DNA of 64,000 nucleotides from Methylobacterium sp. E-005 (lineage in GTDB: Bacteria > Pseudomonadota > Alphaproteobacteria > Rhizobiales > Beijerinckiaceae). A program made the position numbers and the translations under genes. A model generated the notes under the pieces. It was not told where the DNA came from and ran no database searches. It was given only the letters and a program-made list of their open reading frames with translations. The stretch is from positions 1 through 64,000 of the forward strand of contig NZ_JAKSYG010000240.1 of the NCBI RefSeq assembly GCF_022829725.1, read 5' to 3'. Shown piece by piece: positions 16,576 through 25,918 of this stretch (positions within the stretch are counted from its first letter, which is position 1; every line of letters begins with the position of its first letter).

Positions 16576-16808
16576 GGGACGCTCCGGACGGAATCGAACG
16601 ACGCTGACAACGCGCGGACGGAGTTTTGGTGGCGGGGGGAGGGTTCGGAGGATTGACCGCACCCTCTCACAGCTCCGCTGACCGGCGGAACGCGACGCGT
16701 GCCCATCCTGTCGATCGGGGCCCGCACCGCCGCCCGTGACCGGTGCGGCTTTTCGGTCGATGCGCGCCCGACGTGGTCATCGGCGAGGCGCGCATCGCCG
16801 AGATGCGC

Positions 16809-17321
16809 TTAGCTGTCCGCCTTCCGACCGGCGAGCGTCAGGTCGAGATAGGTGCTGGTGACCGGCTCGATCAGCGCCGCAATCTCCTCCGCTGCCTTGG
16901 TCTCCTCATCGGCAGCCTGGCGGAAGGTTTTGGCCTGATCCGACTTCCCGGCCCGCTCGGCGATGACAGCCAGCGACCGGTAGGCGGCAACCTGATCGTA
17001 CTGGTAGGCGTACCCCGCGTAGAGGTTCTTGAGCGTCTCGTCCTGTGCGGCGGCGTGGACCACCGCCCCGATCGACCCCGCCACCTTCGTCACTGTCTCC
17101 TTCAGCGTCGAGGGACTCTCGCCGAGGGTGGCCAGAGCCTGTTCGAGACGCGCGATCTGCGTTTTCGTGGCCTCGGCGTGCCGGCGCAGGACGGTCGCAT
17201 AATCCGGATATTGCTCGAGGCCCGACAGCTGGCGCTCGATCTGTTCCAGGCCCTGCTTCTCCAGAGCGCGGGTGTTGCGAAGCGCGGTCGCGTAGATCGA
17301 TCCGATATCCGTGGCTGACAT
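16809..17321 (-). CDS. ferritin-like DUF892 family protein (YciE/YciF type)
   Basis: A 170-residue all-helical protein. Helices with the family spacing are seen: SATDIGSIYATALRNTRALEKQGLEQIERQLSGLE, HAEATKTQIARLEQALATLGES, then DETLKNLYAGYAYQYDQVAAYRSLAVIAERAG and the last helix DEETKAAEEIAALIEPVTSTYL. Conserved Glu and His in paired helices could bind a di-iron centre, as in DUF892 proteins, which are stress-induced in enterobacteria. The role here is unknown. The ATG at 17321 starts the first helix. The upstream spacer is locally AT-rich and is the likely promoter. Confidence 0.85.
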   Translation of the reverse strand: MSATDIGSIYATALRNTRALEKQGLEQIERQLSGLEQYPDYATVLRRHAEATKTQIARLEQALATLGESPSTLKETVTKVAGSIGAVVHAAAQDETLKNLYAGYAYQYDQVAAYRSLAVIAERAGKSDQAKTFRQAADEETKAAEEIAALIEPVTSTYLDLTLAGRKADS

Positions 17322-17643
17322 ACAGTCGTATCTCCGTAATATTACTATTTCCGGCTGCAAACGCCCCGGTGTTACTGCCGTTCCTCACGATTGATGCGAC
17401 GAAAGCGCCGCACGCTCGACCCTCGCCCGCGCGAGATCTTCACATCGCGCCCCGATTTCGGTGGTTGACGGCGGAGACGTGCGGATCCCCTGCGGCAAGT
17501 GGCGCAGCAACCCAGCCCCATGCCCCGCGGTTGGCGCAGGGATTCGTTCGAAAACGGGGTGGCGGCACGCATGTTCGAGAGCGGTTACAGCCGGCCCGCG
17601 ATGGCCGACGCAGCGTGAGCCGGCCCCTGCTGGAACGACGGGC
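17322..17643. other. 322-bp divergent spacer, no gene seen
   Basis: The gap separates the minus-strand ferritin-like gene from the plus-strand DHH gene and must hold both promoters. The AT-rich part is next to the ferritin-like start (17325-17355). I see no structured RNA or convincing short gene. Confidence 0.45.
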
Positions 17644-18723
17644 GTGACGGACCTCGCCGCCCATGGCGCCGCATTCGTTCGGGCCGTCGCCGGCTTCGGA
17701 CCGGAGCCAGCCATCCTCTGCCACGATGACGCGGACGGCCTGTCGGCCGGCGCCATCTTCGGACGCGCCTTGGACCGCGCCGGATTGGGACCGGGCGAGA
17801 TCCGGATCGTCGGCCGTGGCGAGTCGGCCTGGTCGAGCACGCTGCGCGATGAACTGGTGGCCCGGAGGCCCGGCGACCTCGTGGTGACCGACCGCGGCGT
17901 GCAGGCCGGCGCCGTTCTGCCCGGTGTACCGACGGTGCTGGTCGATCATCACGTCCCGCACTCCCGGCCCGAACCCGCGGGCGCGATTGGGATCAGCGGC
18001 CATGCGGAGGAACCGGTCCCAACCTCCAGCCTGCTCGCCTTCGCCTATGCGATGGCCTTGTCGACCGCGGGCTCGGACGGCCCCGCGGATCTCGCGTGGC
18101 TCGCCGGGATCGGCCCCGTTGGCGGTCTCGGGGATCGCGGCGCGTCCAAAGACTTCCCCGGTCTCCTGGGGCCGCTGCTAGAGACCCATACCGCCAAGGC
18201 GCTGCGTGAGGCCGTGAGCCTCGTCAACGCGCCGCGGCGCCCGGCCTCGGGCGGTGCGCGACCGGCCCTGCGCCTGCTCCTCAAGGCGACGGCCCCCGTG
18301 GATATCGTCGAGGGGACCGATCCGGATGCCGCCCGCCTGCGTGACGCCCGCGCCGAGGTGAAGGCGGCGCTGGACGCCCCCCGGAGCGTGCCCCCGCTCT
18401 TCGCCGGACCCGTGGCGCTGATCCGGTGCGACTCGCCCTGCCAGATCCATCCGCTCGTCGCGCAATCCTGGACCGGCCGGCTGCGCCGACAGGTGGTGGT
18501 CGGCGCCAATGCCGGGCTCCGGCCCGGCTTCGTGCATTTCGCCGCGCGGAGCGCGGCGGTGCCGGACCTGATCGCATTCCTGCAGGAGCGTGCGCCACCG
18601 CTCGGGCCGGACGACCAGTTCGCCCAGGGGCACCGACGCGCCACCGGCGGTCAGGTGCGGGTCCAGACCTGGAACCGCTTCGTCGCGGGTCTCGGCTTCG
18701 GGCCGGAGGCTCAGGTCCCGTGA
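17644..18723 (+). CDS. DHH-family phosphoesterase
   Basis: A 359-residue protein with the hallmarks of the DHH superfamily, manganese-dependent phosphoesterases that cleave oligonucleotides, c-di-AMP-type signals or polyphosphate: motif I in AILCHDDADGLSAGAIF, an aspartate in LVVTDRG and the name-giving DHH in TVLVDHHVPHS. The C-terminal half has FVHFAARSA, close to the DHHA1 substrate-binding block, with GGHxxA apparently degraded to GHRRATGG. The substrate cannot be assigned. The GTG at 17644 (VTDLAAHGAAF) was chosen because upstream sequence looks non-coding. It overlaps the following SDR gene by four bases. Confidence 0.78.
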   Translation: MTDLAAHGAAFVRAVAGFGPEPAILCHDDADGLSAGAIFGRALDRAGLGPGEIRIVGRGESAWSSTLRDELVARRPGDLVVTDRGVQAGAVLPGVPTVLVDHHVPHSRPEPAGAIGISGHAEEPVPTSSLLAFAYAMALSTAGSDGPADLAWLAGIGPVGGLGDRGASKDFPGLLGPLLETHTAKALREAVSLVNAPRRPASGGARPALRLLLKATAPVDIVEGTDPDAARLRDARAEVKAALDAPRSVPPLFAGPVALIRCDSPCQIHPLVAQSWTGRLRRQVVVGANAGLRPGFVHFAARSAAVPDLIAFLQERAPPLGPDDQFAQGHRRATGGQVRVQTWNRFVAGLGFGPEAQVP

Positions 18724-19409
18724 GCCGGCGCCGGGCCCTGATCGTCGGAGCCTCCCGGGGGCTCGGCCTCGGCCTCGTCACCCGGCTGCTCGAACAGGGC
18801 TGGGACGTGACCGCTACGGTGCGCCGCCCGTCGGCGGCCCTCGCCGATCTGGCGCGACTCGGCCCCCTTCAGATCGAAACCGGCCTCGATATCGACGACG
18901 ATGCCGCGGTGGCCGCGCTCGCGGGCCGGCTCTCGGACGCGCCGGACTTCGAGTGCGTGTTCGTCGTGGCCGGCGTGGCCACCCAGGCCGGCACGCCGGC
19001 CGGTCTGATACCCCGCGCGGTCGCGGGCGCGGTATTCCAGACCAACGCCCTGAGCCCGATCCGCTTCGCCGAGGCGTTCCGCAAGCGGGTCACCCGGGAC
19101 GGCCTGATCGTGCTGATGACGTCGAAGCTCGGATCCGTTTCCCTCAATCGCGGCGGCGGCTGGGGTAGCTATCGGGCCAGCAAGGCGGCGCTCAACACCC
19201 TGGCCCGTTCGTTCGCGGGGCAGCATTCCGGTGCGGAATGGGGACTCGTCCTCATGCACCCCGGATGGGTCCGGACCGACCTCGGCGGCCGCCGCGCGGC
19301 TCTGGATGTCGAGACCAGCGCGCGCGGGATGGTCAGCGTGATCGAGGCGCGTCTGGGCCAACGCGGCTGCGTCTTCCTCGACTACACGGGCGCGCCATTG
19401 CCCTGGTGA
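18720..19409 (+). CDS. short-chain dehydrogenase/reductase
   Basis: A 229-residue NAD(P)-dependent oxidoreductase. The cofactor loop is ALIVGASRGLGLGLVTRLL, and the active site shows Ser in LIVLMTSKLGSVS and YxxxK in GSYRASKAALNTLAR. VLMHPGWVRTDLGG near the C-terminus is typical of the C-factor/CsgA-like subgroup. The substrate is unknown. The GTG start at 18720 shares bases with the stop of the DHH gene (GTGA), so the two are probably translated together, though no known pathway joins them. Confidence 0.88.
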   Translation: MSRRRALIVGASRGLGLGLVTRLLEQGWDVTATVRRPSAALADLARLGPLQIETGLDIDDDAAVAALAGRLSDAPDFECVFVVAGVATQAGTPAGLIPRAVAGAVFQTNALSPIRFAEAFRKRVTRDGLIVLMTSKLGSVSLNRGGGWGSYRASKAALNTLARSFAGQHSGAEWGLVLMHPGWVRTDLGGRRAALDVETSARGMVSVIEARLGQRGCVFLDYTGAPLPW

Positions 19410-19436
19410 GGGCCGCGCGCACCGGCGGAAAGGATC

Positions 19437-20513
19437 TCAGGCGTTGTCGCCGCGGATCGCCGCGATGACCGCATCGGTGACCTGCCGGGTGGTGGCCGTG
19501 CCGCCGAGATCGGGCGTGTGCAGGGTCGGATCCGCGGTCACGCGCTCCACCGCGCGCATCAGTCTTTCGGCAGCCGGCGCCTCGCCGAGATGCTCCAGCA
19601 TCTGGCACGCCGTCCAGAAGGTCGCCACCGGGTTGGCGATGCCCTTGCCGGTGATGTCGAAGGCCGAGCCGTGGATCGGCTCGAACATCGACGGGAAGGT
19701 GCGTTCCGGGTTGATGTTCGCCGTCGGCGCGATGCCCAGGGAGCCCGCCAGCGCCGCCGCGAGGTCCGACAGGATGTCGGCGTGGAGATTGGTCGCCACG
19801 ATCGTGTCGAGGGTCTCGGGCTTCATCACCATCCGCATGGTCATGGCGTCGACCAGCATCTTGTCCCAGGTGACGTCGGGAAAATCCTTCGCGACCTCGG
19901 CGGCGATCTCGTCCCACATCACCATGGCGTGGCGCTGGGCGTTCGACTTGGTCACCACGGTCAGCAGCTTGCGCGGGCGGGATCGGGCCAGCTTGAAAGC
20001 GTAGCGGATGATCCGGTCGACGCCGGAGCGGGTCATCATCGAGACGTCGGTGGCGACCTCGCTGGGATGGCCCTGGTGGACCCGGCCGCCCACGCCGGCA
20101 TACTCACCCTCCGAGTTCTCGCGCACGATCACCCAATCGAGTTCCGGCCCCGAGACATGGCGCAGCGGGCTGGTGATGCCCGGGAGGATCCGGGTCGGGC
20201 GGACATTGGCGTATTGGTCGAAGGGCTGGCAGATCGCGAGCCGCAGGCCCCAGAGGGTGATGTGGTCGGGCACGTCCGGCGCCCCGACCGCCCCGAAGAA
20301 GATCGCATCGTGATTCCGGATCCGGTCGCGGCCATCGGCCGGCATCATGACCCCGTGCGCCTTGTAGTAATCCGAGCCCCAGTCGAAATGATCGAACTGG
20401 AACCGGAAGGTCCCGGTCTTCTCGGCCAGCGCGTCGAGCACCTCGATACCGGCGGCGATGACCTCGACGCCGATGCCGTCCGCCGGAATGGCCGCGATGG
20501 TGTAGGTCTTCAT
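19437..20513 (-). CDS. tartrate dehydrogenase / decarboxylating D-malate dehydrogenase type
   Basis: A 358-residue member of the isocitrate/isopropylmalate dehydrogenase family. FDHFDWGSDYYKAHGVMMP near the N-terminus is the block that separates tartrate dehydrogenases (TtuC/DmlA/YeaU) from LeuB. Other family blocks are VRPTRILPGI, VIVRENSEGEYAG with the substrate-binding Arg/Tyr region, and the metal-binding VATNLHADILSDLAA, then FEPIHGSAFDI. It probably oxidises tartrate or D-malate with NAD and a divalent metal. It stands alone between a convergent SDR and a small membrane protein. Confidence 0.92.
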   Translation of the reverse strand: MKTYTIAAIPADGIGVEVIAAGIEVLDALAEKTGTFRFQFDHFDWGSDYYKAHGVMMPADGRDRIRNHDAIFFGAVGAPDVPDHITLWGLRLAICQPFDQYANVRPTRILPGITSPLRHVSGPELDWVIVRENSEGEYAGVGGRVHQGHPSEVATDVSMMTRSGVDRIIRYAFKLARSRPRKLLTVVTKSNAQRHAMVMWDEIAAEVAKDFPDVTWDKMLVDAMTMRMVMKPETLDTIVATNLHADILSDLAAALAGSLGIAPTANINPERTFPSMFEPIHGSAFDITGKGIANPVATFWTACQMLEHLGEAPAAERLMRAVERVTADPTLHTPDLGGTATTRQVTDAVIAAIRGDNA

Positions 20514-20619
20514 GGTGTGCCTCCCAGGACAATCAGCCTCGGGCGATGCGGGCCGGCGCTTCGCCTAACTGGGGTCGCGACGATCCCCAATGACCCGCGA
20601 CCGTCTCCGCGTAACCCGC

Positions 20620-20826
20620 TCAGGGCAGCCGCGGGGATCCCAGGCGCCACGCCCCCCGCGGGAAGCGCCAGCCCCGCTTCCGCCCGAACGACCGGCGCGG
20701 ATCGGGCGCAGCCGCTTCCGCGTCCCGCCGGGCCGCCCGCGGCCCGTAAGCCGCTCCGATCGCCACCAGGGCCGCGGCACCGATCAGGGCCGTCAGCGTC
20801 GCGCCCCAGAACAGGTTCTCGAACAT
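20620..20826 (-). CDS. small single-pass membrane protein
   Basis: A 68-residue protein: MFENLFWGATLTALIGAA begins a transmembrane helix (about residues 5-26), followed by a strongly basic cytoplasmic tail (RRSFGRKRGWRFPRG). No family recognised. It lies upstream of, and on the same strand as, the tartrate dehydrogenase gene, with about 106 bp between. Confidence 0.55.
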   Translation of the reverse strand: MFENLFWGATLTALIGAAALVAIGAAYGPRAARRDAEAAAPDPRRSFGRKRGWRFPRGAWRLGSPRLP

Positions 20827-21479
20827 CGCGCGCCCCGGCCGAGGTTTTTGGTCCCTTCCTATTAGACCACAATCAGTCGCGACCGAAACTGGACAGCCGC
20901 AGCCCCTCATCCTCACCAAAAGTATTTCGGTGGGTATTTGTGGATATCGACGATAGGGGATGCGTCCACCGCGCGGAACCCGGCCTGACCGCAGGAACCG
21001 AACCGCGGATTTCGCCCCCTCCGGAAGACGGGGGCGGACCCGCTTCCGGCGATCCTGCGCATTCACATCGTGAAAGCCGACCGTTTTAATCTTCGGATAG
21101 AGCGCCGCCATCCCGGGCATCGGATTCTGAGCCCTGACGAGCGAGGGCACCCGGGCAGCGCAGGATATCATCACGGCCGGGGGCCAGTCGGACCCGCTCC
21201 GTCAGACCAGGGCTCGTGCCGCCGGTGCGCTTGTGCTGGCCTGAACCAGGATCGCAGCCGGCTACGAGGGGGCGCAAATCGTCGACCCTCTGAGCAAAAC
21301 CCTTCACCCGGAGCGATCCCGGATCAAGACCATCAATGGCGGCCGGTTTGTCCGCTGACCGATGTCGGGCGGGGGCGAGGGGTTTCATAGACCCGCTCCG
21401 GGCGACATCCCGGGACATTTACGAAGCGTTCATCCTCCGGGTGTCCCCTTCGGGCTTCAGAGGCCCGAGCGAGGACGCG
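20827..21479. other. 653-bp gene-poor divergent region
   Basis: Between two small membrane-protein genes transcribed away from each other. Several open frames exist, but none has a signal peptide, a family block or a plausible ribosome-binding site. The part at about 20915-20960 is less GC-rich than its surroundings and may carry a promoter. I see no RNA structure I recognise. Confidence 0.45.
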
Positions 21480-21653
21480 ATGCCGAGCGATACGACCCAG
21501 CCGAAGGGCCCGATCCTGGAACCCTGGCGCATCCTGGCGCTCGCGCTGATCGTCGCCGCCAGCATGCTGTTCGTCCATTTGATCGTGCCCGCCGACGCCG
21601 CAGCGGATCCGGCCGAAGCGGTGCCGGCCACTGTTCATAGCCGGCTTCCGTAG
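21480..21653 (+). CDS. small membrane-anchored protein
   Basis: A 57-residue protein with one hydrophobic helix (WRILALALIVAASMLFVHLIV, about 16-36) and a short, acidic, probably periplasmic tail ending in VHSRLP. GAGGA lies a few bases before the ATG. Function unknown. It converges with the Cache-domain gene, with 17 bp between stops. Confidence 0.55.
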   Translation: MPSDTTQPKGPILEPWRILALALIVAASMLFVHLIVPADAAADPAEAVPATVHSRLP

Positions 21654-21670
21654 AGCGGCGGCCCGGAACG

Positions 21671-22384
21671 TCACTCGCCCGGGGGTCGGGGGCCGCTGGC
21701 CTTGTCGAGGGCGGTCGCTGCGTCCTTCAGATCGCGCCGAGCCTGGGCGATCGCCGTCGCCCTCTCGGATCCCTGCGCGTTGAGCGCTTCGAGAAAGGCG
21801 GTCCATTCGGCGCGGGCGCTGGTCGGAATCACGCCGTCGAGCCGCTGGCGGAGTTGAGCGACACGGCCGTCCGCCGTCGCCACCTGGGGCGCCGCGACGT
21901 CGGCGTCGTAAACGCCGACCGCACAGGTCTGATCGCCGGCCTTGGTGTAATATGTGGTCTTCGGCTCCTCGACGGTGCTGCCGGGCTTCGGAAACAGGTA
22001 ACGGATGACCGAGATCTGCCCGGGCTTGGCGGTGTCCATCATGGTCCGGATGAAGTAATTGCCCGTCCTGTCGTGAAGGTCGCGGACGTCGTGCCCCTTC
22101 AGGATCGGGTTCGGATGGGCCGACATGACACCGTCCGGTCCGACGCAGAACACGTAGGTGTCGGCGGTGCGGAAGCCCCGGGCCCCGTCGGTAAAGTCCT
22201 GAAGGGCCCGTGCCCTATCGGCTGCAAGGGCACGATCGACCCGGCCAAGCATCCAGGACGCGAACCCGTTCGGACTCGGATCGTCGCAGGCGGTGGGCGC
22301 CTCGCCGTCCCCGCACGCCCAGGTCGGATCTGTCGGTGCCAGTCCGAAGAGCAGCATGGCAGCAAGCGTTGCAGCTTTGCGCAT
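21671..22384 (-). CDS. stand-alone periplasmic Cache-domain (sCache_2) protein
   Basis: A 237-residue secreted sensor-like protein without any signalling output domain. Signal peptide MRKAATLAAMLLFGLAP, with mature Cys early in WACGDG. The single Cache domain (about 65-170) shows TYVFCVGPDGVMSAHPNPILKGHDVRDLHD, GNYFIRTMMDTAKPG and TTYYTKAGDQTCAVGVYDAD, the usual sCache_2 order. A helical C-terminal part follows (QLRQRLDGVIP to KASG). Such solitary Cache proteins may bind a small ligand and pass it to a membrane receptor. The ATG at 22384 was chosen because it opens the signal peptide. Confidence 0.82.
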   Translation of the reverse strand: MRKAATLAAMLLFGLAPTDPTWACGDGEAPTACDDPSPNGFASWMLGRVDRALAADRARALQDFTDGARGFRTADTYVFCVGPDGVMSAHPNPILKGHDVRDLHDRTGNYFIRTMMDTAKPGQISVIRYLFPKPGSTVEEPKTTYYTKAGDQTCAVGVYDADVAAPQVATADGRVAQLRQRLDGVIPTSARAEWTAFLEALNAQGSERATAIAQARRDLKDAATALDKASGPRPPGE

Positions 22385-22509
22385 AACGACGCCCCTCGAA
22401 TGCAGCATATTCCGTCGAATCACTGCAATCAGAGACTGCATTCGCGAGCATTGCAAGCTGCGAAGACAGTTTTCACACGAACGTCAGTCCCGTCGCGCTC
22501 GGGAACGGC

Positions 22510-23385
22510 CTATTGCAGCGGCAATGGGATCGCTTCGACCGCGACCTCGCCGACCCCGTGGGCCGCCAGCGCGTTGCGCAGGGGATCGGTCAGGCAGGTC
22601 CCGGCCGTGAAGGAACCATGCGCTGCACTGTGACGGTCCGCATCGCGCGGCGCCGGGCCGATCAGCTGCACGACGCGCCGGGCGATGGCCGGCGCCGGGT
22701 CGATCCAGGTCACGGGCCAGGGCGCGAGGGCTTCGAGGCGCGGCAGCAGCAGCGGGTAGTGGGTGCAGGCCAGGCAGACCACGTCGGTGCGCCGCCCGTC
22801 CGCCCCGGTGACGAAGCAGGGCGCGATCTCGGCCGCGAGGGTGACATCGTCCACGGGGGCGCCGGCGAGCTCGGCTTCGGCATAGCCGGCGAGGTTCTGG
22901 GCGCCGACCAGGGTCACCGTACAGGCGCCGGCATAGGTGGCGATCAGGTCTCGCGTGTAGGAGCGGGCCACCGTGCCGGGAGTCGCCAGCAGGGAGACGA
23001 GCCGCGAGCGCGTGGCCGCGGCGGCCGGCTTGATCGGCGGCACCACGCCGACGAACGGCGTCGTGAAGCGCTGCCGCAGGGCGGGCAGCACCACGGTCGA
23101 GGCCGTGTTGCACGCGATCACCACGAGGTCGGGGTGATGGGCCGCGACCATCCGCTCCATGACGTCCAGCACCCGGGCCACGAGGGCCGCCTCCGTGAGC
23201 CGGCCGTACGGGAAGGCGGCATCGTCGCCGACATAGACGTAGCGGGCATCGGGGCGCGCACGCCGCAGCGCGTCGAGCACCGTGAGGCCGCCAAGCCCGG
23301 AATCGAACACGAGGATTGTCGGTTCGGCGCCGCCGCACAGAGCCGCGGCAGAGAGGCTGGCCCCGGCCATCAGATCAATCCGCAT
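22510..23385 (-). CDS. murI: glutamate racemase
   Basis: Makes D-glutamate for peptidoglycan. The 291-residue protein has LVFDSGLGGLTVLDALR, VYVGDDAAFPYG, the first catalytic Cys in VIACNTASTV and the second in VCLACTHYPLLLP, with DPAPAIARRVV near the C-terminus. The length is slightly more than usual because of about 20 extra N-terminal residues; a second Met (MAGASLSAAA, 23370) is an alternative start. It is divergent from egtB, with about 260 bp between. Confidence 0.93.
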   Translation of the reverse strand: MRIDLMAGASLSAAALCGGAEPTILVFDSGLGGLTVLDALRRARPDARYVYVGDDAAFPYGRLTEAALVARVLDVMERMVAAHHPDLVVIACNTASTVVLPALRQRFTTPFVGVVPPIKPAAAATRSRLVSLLATPGTVARSYTRDLIATYAGACTVTLVGAQNLAGYAEAELAGAPVDDVTLAAEIAPCFVTGADGRRTDVVCLACTHYPLLLPRLEALAPWPVTWIDPAPAIARRVVQLIGPAPRDADRHSAAHGSFTAGTCLTDPLRNALAAHGVGEVAVEAIPLPLQ

Positions 23386-23648
23386 GTGAGGTCCGGACTC
23401 CCCGCGAGGGTCCCGAGATTCCGCATCGCTGGTTAAGGCTATCTCACTGCGGCGAGAGAAAGACCCGCGATCCCCGATCCTCTGGGTTAACCGCGCCGCC
23501 GCGACGGCGAATACCCCTCGAACGACATGAGGCCGGCCTGACTCCGCTGGTGGAGGTTGTCGGACCACGGCCAAGACATATCTTCTGCGCGCCAACCCGG
23601 GGCCGAGGATACGGCTCTCGGGGCGGCCGGAAAAAGAGGACGATCGTC

Positions 23649-24917
23649 ATGGCAGCGACGGCCGCACGGCGCACGGACGACACGCGTGATCCCGCAGCGC
23701 CGGCCTTTCCGCCGCCGCCCGTCTCGGCGCGTCCGATCGACCGGGCGGCCTGGATCGCCGCCTACCGGCAGGTCCGGGGCGAGACCGAGCGCCGCGCCGG
23801 GCCGCTCTCCGCCGAGGATCAGCAGGTGCAGTCCATGGCGGATGCCAGCCCGACCAAGTGGCACCGGGCGCATGTGACATGGTTCTTCGAGCAGTTCCTG
23901 CTGCGCGAGCACCTGCCGGGCTACGCGATCTACGATCAGCGCCTGCACTACCTGTTCAACTCGTACTACGTGGCGGCCGGGCCGCGGCAGCCGCGCATCC
24001 AGCGCGGCATGATCACCCGCCCGACGCTCGTGGAGGTCACGGCCTATCGGATGCATGTCGACCGGGCGGTCGAGGCCCTGCTGGGCCAGGCCTCCGAGCG
24101 CGCGCTGGAGGCGATCCTGCCGATCCTGGAGATCGGGCTCTACCACGAGCAGCAGCATCAGGAGTTGCTTCTCACCGACATCCTGCACGCCTTCGCACAG
24201 AACCCGCTGAACCCGGCCTACGATGAGAACTGGCGGTTCCCGAAGCCCGCGGCGCAGCCGGGCCAGACCCGTCTCGACCGGGGCATCGCCTGGATCGGAC
24301 ACGAGGGGCCGGGCTTCTCCTTCGACAACGAGTCGCCGCGTCACGAGACGCTGATTCAAAGCGGCCGGATCGACCGGGCGCTGGTGACCAACCGCCAATG
24401 GCGCGCTTTCATGGAGGATGGCGGCTACGCCAAGCCCGAGCTGTGGCTCTCCGACGGCTGGTATGCCGGGCCGGCCGAAGGTTGGGAGGCCCCGGGCTAC
24501 TGGCGGCGCGCCGGCGACGGCTGGGCCACCATGACGCTCGGCGGCGAGCGTCCGGTGGATCTCGACGCGCCGGTCACCCACATCAGCTACTACGAGGCCG
24601 ACGCCTATGCCCGCTGGGCCGGGCGCTCCCTGCCGACGGAGTTCGAGTGGGAGGTCGCGGCCCGGGACGGCGGCCTGCCGGACGCGTTCGGACTCGTCTG
24701 GCAATGGACCCGCAGCGCCTACGTCGCCTATCCGGGCTACCGACCGTTGCCGGGCGCCCTGGGCGAATACAACGGCAAGTTCATGAACAACCAATTCGTG
24801 CTGCGCGGCTCCTCGGTGGCGACGCCCGAGGGCCATGCCCGGCTGCCGTATCGCAACTTCTTCTATCCGCATCAGCGCTGGCAGTTCACCGGCCTGCGCC
24901 TCGCCGATGCCGCCTGA
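23649..24917 (+). CDS. egtB: ergothioneine biosynthesis sulfoxide synthase EgtB
   Basis: Joins cysteine or gamma-glutamylcysteine to N-alpha-trimethylhistidine with oxygen, using non-heme iron. The 422-residue protein has an N-terminal DinB-like domain with the iron histidines in KWHRAHVTWFFEQF and YHEQQHQELLLTDILH, and a C-terminal formylglycine-generating-enzyme-like domain with FSFDNESPRHE, VTNRQWRAFMEDGGY, YEADAYARWAGRSLPTEFEW and the end RLPYRNFFYPHQRWQF. GAGGA precedes the ATG. egtD follows after 18 bp, so the pair forms an operon. No egtA, egtC or egtE is in the window; many alphaproteobacteria have only the two core genes together. Confidence 0.95.
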   Translation: MAATAARRTDDTRDPAAPAFPPPPVSARPIDRAAWIAAYRQVRGETERRAGPLSAEDQQVQSMADASPTKWHRAHVTWFFEQFLLREHLPGYAIYDQRLHYLFNSYYVAAGPRQPRIQRGMITRPTLVEVTAYRMHVDRAVEALLGQASERALEAILPILEIGLYHEQQHQELLLTDILHAFAQNPLNPAYDENWRFPKPAAQPGQTRLDRGIAWIGHEGPGFSFDNESPRHETLIQSGRIDRALVTNRQWRAFMEDGGYAKPELWLSDGWYAGPAEGWEAPGYWRRAGDGWATMTLGGERPVDLDAPVTHISYYEADAYARWAGRSLPTEFEWEVAARDGGLPDAFGLVWQWTRSAYVAYPGYRPLPGALGEYNGKFMNNQFVLRGSSVATPEGHARLPYRNFFYPHQRWQFTGLRLADAA

Positions 24918-24935
24918 CGCGCCCCGGAGCGACCC

Positions 24936-25895
24936 GTGACCATCAACCCGACCTTTTCCGACCCGACCCCGGTCGCCCCGGCCTTCCTCGACGATGTGCG
25001 CGAGGGCTTCTCCCGCCCGCAAAAGGCGCTCTCGCCAAAATACTTCTATGACGCGGCCGGCTCGGACCTGTTCGAGAAGATTACCCGGCTGCCGGAATAC
25101 TACCCGACCCGCACCGAGATCGGGATCCTGGACGGGCGCGGCCCGGAGATCGCTGCGCTGCTGCCGGCGGGGGCTGCCCTGGTCGAGTTCGGCAGCGGCT
25201 CGACCGTGAAGCTGCGCCGCCTGCTGCGGCACCTCGACAAGCTGGCGGCCTACGTGCCGGTGGACGTCTCCGGCGAGTTCTTGCGTGATCAGGCCGAGAC
25301 CCTGAGCACCGATTTCCCGCACCTCCGTGTCGAGCCGGTGGTGGCTGATTTCACCCGGGACTTCGATTTGCCCGAAAGCCTCGCGGGCCTGCCGCGGGCT
25401 GGCTTCTTCCCGGGCTCGACCATCGGGAATTTCGAACCCGAGGAGGCCGAGGCGCTGCTCGCGCGGTTCGGGCGGATCCTGGGATCGGGGGCTCAAATGA
25501 TCGTGGGCGTCGACCTCGTGAAGGACGCCGCCACCCTGGAGAATGCCTACGACGACGCCGCGGGCGTCACCGCGGCGTTCAACCTCAACCTCCTGACGCG
25601 GATCAATCGCGAGCTCGCGGGCCGGTTCGACCTCGACGCCTTCAGCCACCGGGCGGTGTTCAACCCGCAAGCCTCGCGGATCGAGATGCATCTCGTCGCC
25701 CGGGACGCGCAGGACGTGGCGGTGGGCTCCGACACGTTCGCGTTCGCGGCCGGCGAGACGATCCATACGGAGAGCAGCTACAAGTACACGGTCGACACCT
25801 TCCGGGCGCTGGCGGAGCGGGCCGGCTGGCGGTGGATCCAGGTTTGGACGGACGCGGACGGCCTGTTCTCGGTCCACGCCCTGCGGCTGGATTGA
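24936..25895 (+). CDS. egtD: L-histidine N(alpha)-methyltransferase EgtD
   Basis: Trimethylates histidine with SAM to make hercynine, the substrate of EgtB. Family blocks: SPKYFYDAAGSDLFEKITRLPEYYPTRTE (only short parts quoted as the key DAAGSDLFE and EYYPTRTE), LVEFGSGSTVKLR (SAM motif), PVDVSGEFL, FFPGSTIGNF, VGVDLVKD and AFNLNLLTRINREL. The 319-residue length is usual. It starts with GTG at 24936, 18 bp after egtB. The adenylate cyclase gene starts 23 bp after its stop. Confidence 0.95.
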   Translation: MTINPTFSDPTPVAPAFLDDVREGFSRPQKALSPKYFYDAAGSDLFEKITRLPEYYPTRTEIGILDGRGPEIAALLPAGAALVEFGSGSTVKLRRLLRHLDKLAAYVPVDVSGEFLRDQAETLSTDFPHLRVEPVVADFTRDFDLPESLAGLPRAGFFPGSTIGNFEPEEAEALLARFGRILGSGAQMIVGVDLVKDAATLENAYDDAAGVTAAFNLNLLTRINRELAGRFDLDAFSHRAVFNPQASRIEMHLVARDAQDVAVGSDTFAFAAGETIHTESSYKYTVDTFRALAERAGWRWIQVWTDADGLFSVHALRLD

Positions 25896-25918
25896 GGATC
25901 GGGGCGGCGGCCGGGCCG

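Noticed and set aside
21086..21418. Minus-strand frame of 110 codons in the gene-poor region
   Set aside because: No ribosome-binding site, no motif, and composition like the other chance frames here.
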